From an uncultured Bacteroidia bacterium (GTDB taxonomy: Bacteria > Bacteroidota > Bacteroidia > Bacteroidales > UBA932), in contig CADBUS010000078.1 in assembly GCA_902797895.1 (NCBI GenBank), positions 1-28,749 of the forward strand: a DNA stretch of 28,749 nucleotides, written 5' to 3'. Shown piece after piece: positions 23,342-28,749 of this stretch (position 1 is its first letter; each line of letters starts with the position of its first letter). The notes under the pieces were generated by a model that ran no database searches, was not told the DNA's origin, and saw only the letters and a list, made by a program, of their open reading frames with translations. Made by a program: the position numbers and the translations under genes.

Positions 23342-24647
23342 CATATTTCAGAAAATATACACCAAGTTGGAATCTATAACAAAGGCTACTGTAACGCTCA
23401 AAGCTACAGGAGTTTCCAACGATGAGCTTGCCAAGGTGGCAGGCCGTTTGGCGCAGGTTGTAAAAATTAAGGGCGATTTGGTTACCCTGCAGGTATTTGA
23501 GGGTACGGAGGGTATTCCAACAAATGCCGAGGTGGAGTTCTTTGGCGAGCCGCCTGCACTCAATGTGGGAGAAGAACTTAGCGGCCGTTTCCTGAATGCC
23601 TACGGAGAGCCTATTGACGGCGGTCCAAAAGTTGAGGGAATCAGAAGATATATCGGAGGGCCGAGCGTGAATCCGTTCAAGAGAAGGCAGCCGTCTGAAC
23701 TTATACCTACCGGAATCGCCGGCATAGATTTGAACAACACACTCGTATCGGGGCAGAAGATTCCTTTCTTTGCAGATCCGGATCAGCCTTATAATCAGGT
23801 TATGGCAGATGTTGCCCTCAGAGCCGATGTAGATAAAATCATACTTGGCGGAATGGGACTCTCCAACGATGACTATCTCTTCTTCCGCCAAAAGTTTGAA
23901 GATGCAGGTGCGCTGAATAAAATAATCTGCTTTGTAAATACTACGGAGGAGCCGCCTGTGGAGAGGCTTCTTATACCTGATATGGCACTTACTGCGGCAG
24001 AGTATTTTGCGGTAGATAAAAACGAGAAAGTGCTTGTGCTTCTTACAGATATGACTCTCTATGCAGACGCTCTCAGTATTGTGAGCAACCGTATGGATCA
24101 GATTCCGAGTAAGGACTCTATGCCTGGCTCGCTCTATTCAGACCTTGCAAAAATTTACGAGAAAGCTGTGCAACTGCCGGACGGAGGCTCTATTACAATC
24201 ATAGCTGTAACTACACTCAACGATGGCGATATTACCCACGCAATTCCGGATAATACCGGCTATATCACAGAGGGGCAGCTCTATTTGAGAAAGGATACCG
24301 ATACCGGAAAGATTATTGTAGATCCTTTCAGAAGTTTATCGAGGCTTAAACAGCTCGTTATCAATAAAAAGACAAGAGAGGACCACAGTCAGGTTATGAA
24401 TACCGGTGTAAGGCTCTTTGCAGATGCGGCCAATGCCAAAACAAAGCTGGAGAATGGCTTTGACCTCTCTGATTACGATATGCGTTGCCTTGAGTATGCA
24501 AAAGAGTACTCAAACAAACTCCTCTCCATAGATGTGAATATAAAGATAGAGGAGATGCTCAATACCGGTTGGAGTCTCTTCCGCAAATACTTCAAACCGG
24601 AGGAGTTAGGTATAAAACAAGAACTTGTAGATAAGTATTGGAAATAG
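23331..24647 (+). CDS. ntpB: V-type ATPase regulatory subunit B
   Basis: Non-catalytic partner of A in the A3B3 hexamer. The 438-residue protein has GRFLNAYGEPIDGGP and IPTGIAGIDLNNTLVSGQKIP (quoted in parts: PTGIAGIDLNNTLVSGQK), then FADPDQPYNQV where catalytic ATPases have a P-loop, so nucleotide hydrolysis is lost as in other B subunits. Here the usual SGSGLPHNELA segment is also replaced (FADPDQPYNQVMA). LTDMTLYADALSIVSNRMDQIPSKDSMPGSLYSD-type residues and VTTLNDGDITHAIPDNTGYI-type residues carry the conserved interface Arg region. It overlaps ntpA by 11 nt and lies 9 nt before ntpD. Confidence 0.96.
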   Translation: MSSNIFQKIYTKLESITKATVTLKATGVSNDELAKVAGRLAQVVKIKGDLVTLQVFEGTEGIPTNAEVEFFGEPPALNVGEELSGRFLNAYGEPIDGGPKVEGIRRYIGGPSVNPFKRRQPSELIPTGIAGIDLNNTLVSGQKIPFFADPDQPYNQVMADVALRADVDKIILGGMGLSNDDYLFFRQKFEDAGALNKIICFVNTTEEPPVERLLIPDMALTAAEYFAVDKNEKVLVLLTDMTLYADALSIVSNRMDQIPSKDSMPGSLYSDLAKIYEKAVQLPDGGSITIIAVTTLNDGDITHAIPDNTGYITEGQLYLRKDTDTGKIIVDPFRSLSRLKQLVINKKTREDHSQVMNTGVRLFADAANAKTKLENGFDLSDYDMRCLEYAKEYSNKLLSIDVNIKIEEMLNTGWSLFRKYFKPEELGIKQELVDKYWK

Positions 24648-24656
24648 CCAATAGCT

Positions 24657-25265
24657 ATGGCAATTAAGTTTCAATATAATAAGACCTCTTTGAACAACCT
24701 TAACAAACAGCTGAAGGTGAGGAAGAACGCCTTGCCTACCCTTAAAAACAAGGAGAGCGCGTTAAGAGTTGAGGTTAAGAATGCAAAGAAAAAGAGCGAG
24801 GAGCTTATTGAGCGCCTTGAGCAGACTTTGCGCTCTTACGACTATTTGGCACCTATGTGGAATGAGTTTGAGAACGGGCTTATATCTGTTAAAGATGTGA
24901 TGCTCAAAACAGAGAAGGTAGCCGGAATTAAAACCCCTGCAATAGAGGAGATTATATTTGAGATAAAGGATTTTGACCTCTTTAAGAAGCCGCTTTGGTA
25001 TTCAGACGGAGTGGAGATTCTTAAAAAGATGGCCAAATATGGCATAGAGTCTGAGGTTTACAAAGAGAAGATGAGGATTCTGGACTACTCCAGAAAAAAG
25101 ACCACTCAAAAGGTTAATCTCTACGAAAAAGTTCAGATTCCGGGCTATATGGAGGCCATAAGAAAAATCAAGCGATATATGGAGGATGAGGAGAATCTCT
25201 CCAAAGCCTCCCAGAAGATTGTAAAACAAAGACACACATTGGAGGAGGAGCAAGAGGATGATTAA
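24657..25265 (+). CDS. ntpD: V-type ATPase subunit D
   Basis: Central rotor shaft, the counterpart of F-type gamma. The 202-residue protein is two long antiparallel helices: an N-terminal one starting AIKFQYNKTSLNNLNKQLKV with Lys-rich LPTLKNKESALRVEV, and a C-terminal one with YEKVQIPGYMEAIRKIKRYM and EDEENLSKASQKIVKQRH. The middle region is short. The F subunit that normally sits on D is not encoded in the window. The last 8 nt overlap the start of ntpI. Confidence 0.92.
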   Translation: MAIKFQYNKTSLNNLNKQLKVRKNALPTLKNKESALRVEVKNAKKKSEELIERLEQTLRSYDYLAPMWNEFENGLISVKDVMLKTEKVAGIKTPAIEEIIFEIKDFDLFKKPLWYSDGVEILKKMAKYGIESEVYKEKMRILDYSRKKTTQKVNLYEKVQIPGYMEAIRKIKRYMEDEENLSKASQKIVKQRHTLEEEQEDD

Positions 25266-27135
25266 ACCTATGACAAAATACTCCTTTGTGATTTTCCACA
25301 AAGAGGCAGGCGAGTTTTTAGCCAAGCTCCAAGAGATTGGCCTTATGGATATTACGCGCTCTACCAAGCCGGCTACAGCAGAGTCAAAAGAGCTGTTTGA
25401 GAAGATGCAAAAGCTCTCGGAAGCACTCCATACCCTTGGGGAGATTGATAAATCTGTAAAGGATGGCAAGCTCAAAATAGATAAGAAGAGTGTTTTGGAA
25501 GGTGGTGTGTCAAAAGGCTCGGAGGAGGAGCAAGCCCTAATCATTGCCTCTTATACAGAGGAGCTTGCACAACAGAAAAAGAGGATTGAGGGAGAAATAT
25601 CCACTCTCGAAAACGAGCTTAAACTCGCGCTCCCTTGGGGAGATTTCAATCGAGATGATATAGAAAAAATAAAGGCTCTCGGCTACACTCTGCACTACTA
25701 CTGTGTTGCAGAAAAGAGGTTTGAGCCGGCTTTGGCAGAGCAATATCCGTTGCAGGAGATAAGCCGCAACGCAGAGAAGGTATATTTTGTAATACTCTCG
25801 CCCAAAGGAGATAACAGCGCTCTGCCGCCAAGGCTAAAGGAGATTGCAGCTCCCACAAGGGCGCAGAGTGAGATAGCCGGAGATATAGCGCGGCAGCGTT
25901 CCGAGCTTGAGGAGATAAACTGCAAACTCTACCTCCTCTCTCAAAAAAGCGGAGTTATAACAAGCACAATAGATACCCTCAAATCTCGGGCAGATTTGTT
26001 CCTTGCAGCAGAGGGTGCTACCAAGGAGGCGGAGCAGAAGCTCGATATATTCGAAGGCTTTGCCCCTACCGAAAGTGATTCTCAGATTAGCTCATTCTTA
26101 GACTCTTACAGCGGTGTACTCTATCTAAAACAGGAGGCCACCCTACAGGATAATCCGCCTATTGCGCTAAAAAACAATCGGTTTACCAGAATGTTTGCGC
26201 TCCTTACAGATATGTACGGCAGGCCGGCTTACAACGAATTTGATCCTACCCCATATATCGCCATCTTCTTTATGCTCTTTTTTGCAATGTGTATGGGAGA
26301 TGCAGGTTATGGTATATTGCTTATAATAATATCGTTCCTTCTTAAAAAAGCCAAAGGTGCTGCGCAGTTTGCACCGCTTGTGCTCACCCTCGGAATAGCT
26401 ACCACAGTAATAGGCTTTGTGTTGCACACATTCTTTGGGGTTGATATATCGCAAGTTAGCTGGATGCCTTCTGTGGCCAAGAAGTTTATGATAACAGGCA
26501 AAATTGCAGGCTACGATGCCCAAATGCTACTCTCATTTGCCATTGGCGTATTCCATATATGTGTGGCTATGGTTGTAAAGGCCATCTACTCAATAAAGAA
26601 GAACGGCTTTGCCGCCTCGCTCGGCACCTTAGGCTGGACCCTGCTTATAGTTGGCTCAGTAATAGCCGGTTCCATAGCGTTGGCCGGAGTTATGAGCGCG
26701 GCTGTTACTAAAATTGTAATCATCGCGATAGGAATACTCTCCGCCATTGGTATATTTTTGCTCAACGATATTCATCGCAATCCGCTCAAAAACATTGGCA
26801 GCGGACTTTGGGAGACCTACAACACAGCAACCGGCCTGCTTGGCGATGTTTTAAGCTACATAAGGCTCTATGCACTCGGCTTGGCCGGCGGAATGTTGGG
26901 CGCTGCATTCAATCAGCTTGGAGGAATGATAATTGGTGATACAGAGGGCTTTACAATAAAATGGATATTCTTTGTATTAGTGGTTGTACTTGGTCATACT
27001 CTCAACCTTGCAATGTGCTGTTTGGGAGCCTTTGTACATCCGTTAAGGCTTAACTTCTTGGAGTTCTTCAAAAACAGCGGCTACGAGGGGAGCGGCAAAA
27101 CCTATAAACCTTTGACAATAAATAATAATAACTAA
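25258..27135 (+). CDS. ntpI: V-type ATPase membrane subunit I (a-subunit)
   Basis: Membrane stator that forms the ion half-channels. The 625-residue protein has a cytoplasmic N-terminal half of long coiled coils (to about residue 330) and a C-terminal half with seven to eight membrane helices. The first begins near YIAIFFMLFFAMCMGDAGYG, the family signature. The essential Arg is R536 in LSYIRLYALGLAGGMLGAAF, and GHTLNLAMCCLGAFVHPLRL marks the last helices with the conserved His/Glu-type polar residues. The N-terminus KPMTKYSFVIFHKEAGEFL is typical. It starts 8 nt inside ntpD and ends 16 nt before ntpK. Confidence 0.96.
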   Translation: MIKPMTKYSFVIFHKEAGEFLAKLQEIGLMDITRSTKPATAESKELFEKMQKLSEALHTLGEIDKSVKDGKLKIDKKSVLEGGVSKGSEEEQALIIASYTEELAQQKKRIEGEISTLENELKLALPWGDFNRDDIEKIKALGYTLHYYCVAEKRFEPALAEQYPLQEISRNAEKVYFVILSPKGDNSALPPRLKEIAAPTRAQSEIAGDIARQRSELEEINCKLYLLSQKSGVITSTIDTLKSRADLFLAAEGATKEAEQKLDIFEGFAPTESDSQISSFLDSYSGVLYLKQEATLQDNPPIALKNNRFTRMFALLTDMYGRPAYNEFDPTPYIAIFFMLFFAMCMGDAGYGILLIIISFLLKKAKGAAQFAPLVLTLGIATTVIGFVLHTFFGVDISQVSWMPSVAKKFMITGKIAGYDAQMLLSFAIGVFHICVAMVVKAIYSIKKNGFAASLGTLGWTLLIVGSVIAGSIALAGVMSAAVTKIVIIAIGILSAIGIFLLNDIHRNPLKNIGSGLWETYNTATGLLGDVLSYIRLYALGLAGGMLGAAFNQLGGMIIGDTEGFTIKWIFFVLVVVLGHTLNLAMCCLGAFVHPLRLNFLEFFKNSGYEGSGKTYKPLTINNNN

Positions 27136-27151
27136 TAAACAATAAACAATT

Positions 27152-27571
27152 ATGAACGAATTGTTAGGATATCTCGGACTTGGTTTAATGCTTGGCCTTG
27201 CCGGAATAGGAAGCAGCATTGGAACAACCATTGCAGGTAATGCAGCAGAAGGAGCCTTAAAGGTTAATCCGGAAAAATCCGGTAACTATATGGTTCTCTC
27301 CGCACTCCCTGCAACACAGGGTATTTATGGATTCGTAGCCTTCCTTGTATGGCTTAGCAAAGATTTTGCAGCCAATGGTCTGCTCCTCTTTGCTGTGGGT
27401 ATAAGTGTGGGAGCCCTCTGTTTGCTCTCATCTATCCGCCAAGGAAAAGTTTGCGCCAACGGAATTGTTGGTGTATCTCAGGGGCACAATGTATTCACCA
27501 ATACCCTTATTTATGCAGCCCTTCCGGAATTCTACGCCATATTGGGCCTTGTTGGAGCACTAATGATATAA
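27152..27571 (+). CDS. ntpK: V-type ATPase rotor subunit K with Na+-type ligands
   Basis: Membrane rotor ring proteolipid. The 139 residues form four membrane helices in two hairpins (helices about 4-26, 48-69, 75-94 and 118-139), with a Gly-rich first helix (GLGLMLGLAGIGSSIG). By alignment with Enterococcus hirae NtpK, all five Na+ ligands are present: Leu52, Thr55 and Gln56 in LPATQGIYGF, Gln97 in IRQGKV and Glu126 in LPEFYAILG. The 29-residue spacing from Gln97 to Glu126 equals that of Gln110 to Glu139 in E. hirae. The ring is therefore predicted to bind Na+ rather than only protons. The subunit ends the ATPase set and is followed by glmM after 6 nt. Confidence 0.95.
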   Translation: MNELLGYLGLGLMLGLAGIGSSIGTTIAGNAAEGALKVNPEKSGNYMVLSALPATQGIYGFVAFLVWLSKDFAANGLLLFAVGISVGALCLLSSIRQGKVCANGIVGVSQGHNVFTNTLIYAALPEFYAILGLVGALMI

Positions 27572-27577
27572 TTGCAG

Positions 27578-28749
27578 ATGACTCTGATTAAATCAATTTC
27601 CGGAATTAGAGGAACTATAGGCGGAGAGGTGGGCAATTCCCTCTCCCCTATTGATATTGTGAAGTTTACAGCCGCTTACTGCACTCTCCTCAAAAAGAGA
27701 AACAGCGGTAAAAAGCTAAAGATTGTAGTTGGAGCGGATGCTCGCCTGAGCAGAGAGATGGTAAACAGATGCGTTTGCGGAACTCTGCTTGGTTGCGGAG
27801 CCGACATTATAGATGCCGGCCTGGCCTCCACCCCAACCACAGAGATGGCCGTAATACTCTCAAAAGCAGATGGCGGAATAATACTCACCGCCTCCCACAA
27901 TCCAAGGCAGTGGAACGCCCTAAAACTGCTCAACAGCAAAGGCGAGTTCCTTACTGCGGAAGATGGAGAGGAACTATTGCAAATAGCAGAAAAAGAGGAG
28001 TTTGAGTTTGTAGATGTAGATGCTTTGGGCAAAGCTGAGCAGAGAGATTTTACTATGGCTCATATAGATGCAGTTCTTGCAGACAGCTTGGTGGATGCCT
28101 CTGCCATTAAGGCCGCAAAGTTTAAGGTTGTTTTAGATGCCATAAATTCTGTAGGAGGAGTTACAATGCCACTCCTTTTGGAAAAACTTGGAGTTGAGTG
28201 CATTAAGCTCAACTGCGAGCCTACAGGCGACTTTGCCCACAATCCGGAACCGCTCCCTCAAAACCTTGTAGAGCTCTCAGAGAGAGTAGTTAAGGAAGGG
28301 GCAGATATGGGTATCTCGGTAGATCCCGATGTAGATCGCCTCGCCTTTATGTGCGAAGACGGCACACCATTCGGAGAGGAATATACACTTGTGAGCGTAG
28401 CCTCATACGTACTTGAAAAGAACCCTGGAGCAACAGTTTCAAATCTCTCATCTACAAGAGCTTTAAGAGATGTTACCGAGGCGGCAGGGCAGAAATACCA
28501 CCCCGCTGCAGTTGGAGAGGTTAATGTTACCTCAAAGATGCACGAGGTTGGAGCTGTAATCGGCGGAGAGGGCAATGGAGGAGTCATCTACCCTGCTCTC
28601 CACCACGGCAGAGATGCCTATATGGGAGTTGCACTCTTCCTTACAAACCTGGCACATAAGAGGTTAAAGATGACTCAGCTCAGAGATTCATATCCTCAAT
28701 ACTTTATATCAAAGAACAGAATAGAGGTAGCGGATAGTGCTGTTGCAGC
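27578..28749 (+). CDS. glmM: Phosphoglucosamine/phosphomannomutase, 3' end outside window
   Basis: Alpha-D-phosphohexomutase. GlmM converts glucosamine-6-phosphate to glucosamine-1-phosphate for cell-wall UDP-GlcNAc. The 390 complete codons present begin TLIKSISGIRGTIGG, typical of the Bacteroidetes protein. The phosphoserine loop is TASHNPRQWNALK with Ser106. The Mg loop is VDPDVDRL (Asp249, Asp251, Asp253) and the sugar-binding loop is GGEGNGGVIYP (about 329-339) followed by HHGRDAY. Domain 4, the phosphate-binding domain with the final Arg/Ser/Thr loop, lies mostly outside the window. It starts 6 nt after ntpK with no terminator between, so it may be read from the ATPase transcript. Phosphomannomutase is the alternative; the start sequence and the typical genome context leave this unresolved. 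Confidence 0.9.
   Translation, partial: MTLIKSISGIRGTIGGEVGNSLSPIDIVKFTAAYCTLLKKRNSGKKLKIVVGADARLSREMVNRCVCGTLLGCGADIIDAGLASTPTTEMAVILSKADGGIILTASHNPRQWNALKLLNSKGEFLTAEDGEELLQIAEKEEFEFVDVDALGKAEQRDFTMAHIDAVLADSLVDASAIKAAKFKVVLDAINSVGGVTMPLLLEKLGVECIKLNCEPTGDFAHNPEPLPQNLVELSERVVKEGADMGISVDPDVDRLAFMCEDGTPFGEEYTLVSVASYVLEKNPGATVSNLSSTRALRDVTEAAGQKYHPAAVGEVNVTSKMHEVGAVIGGEGNGGVIYPALHHGRDAYMGVALFLTNLAHKRLKMTQLRDSYPQYFISKNRIEVADSAVA

Noticed and set aside
23292..23891. A 199-codon open frame on the minus strand opposite the A/B subunit genes
   Set aside because: It runs antisense to strongly conserved ntpA/ntpB, shows no recognisable domain and no promoter or start signal; it is a frame left open by codon bias.
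1..28749. Mobile elements, CRISPR arrays, tRNA or rRNA genes, riboswitches
   Set aside because: Gene order, codon use and intergenic gaps were inspected; no transposase, integrase, spaced repeats, tRNA-like fold or conserved leader was found, and no gap is large enough for most of them.

Overview
The window looks like a chromosomal segment from an anaerobic member of the Bacteroidales. The evidence is TAnnTTTG/TTTG-type promoters, mostly AT-rich leaders without strong Shine-Dalgarno sequences, a DUF4301 protein, a lamin-tail/OadG fusion and a V-type ATPase operon of the E-DUF2764-A-B-D-I-K type. The genus cannot be fixed from sequence alone. The window is almost fully coding, no gap exceeds about 180 bp, and I see no tRNA, rRNA, CRISPR array or insertion sequence.

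Layout. (1) 1-2881, minus strand: the 5' part of lysA (cut by the window edge), a Glu/Pro-repeat lipoprotein with its own promoter and terminator, and an ECF sigma factor gene followed by a four-helix membrane protein. (2) 3061-5311, plus strand: a deoxyhypusine-synthase-like protein behind a textbook Bacteroidetes promoter, then a lipoprotein and a small secreted protein. (3) 5376-10273, plus strand: iorA, iorB, a PLP aminotransferase and a CoA-transferase/hydrolase. Together they could carry aromatic amino acids through 2-oxo acids to aryl-acyl-CoA and then to free aryl acids with CoA recovery. The block ends at an intrinsic terminator lying inside the 3' end of the convergent DUF4301 gene. 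(4) 10270-14082, minus strand: recF, a DciA-like DUF721 gene, pdxB and a DUF4301 gene as a tight operon. (5) 14140-15580, plus strand: a membrane-anchored TPR protein and YebC, closed by an intrinsic terminator. (6) 15723-20292, plus strand: methylmalonyl-CoA epimerase and a complete Na+-pumping decarboxylase set (alpha, OadG-like with a lamin-tail domain, biotin carrier, beta). (7) 20322-27571, plus strand: V-type ATPase E, DUF2764, A, B, D, I, K. (8) 27578-end: the 5' part of a phosphoglucosamine/phosphomannomutase gene.

How it fits together: blocks 6 and 7 read as one sodium bioenergetics unit. Succinate-derived methylmalonyl-CoA is decarboxylated to propionyl-CoA while Na+ is exported, and the neighbouring rotary ATPase has a K subunit carrying all five Na+ ligands known from Enterococcus hirae NtpK. 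Block 3 adds amino-acid fermentation. The least understood parts are the DUF2764 protein inside the ATPase operon (which has no C, F or G gene), the lamin-tail domain on the decarboxylase gamma/delta subunit, and a DHS-like enzyme that keeps the catalytic lysine but lacks the spermidine-anchoring residues of true deoxyhypusine synthase.
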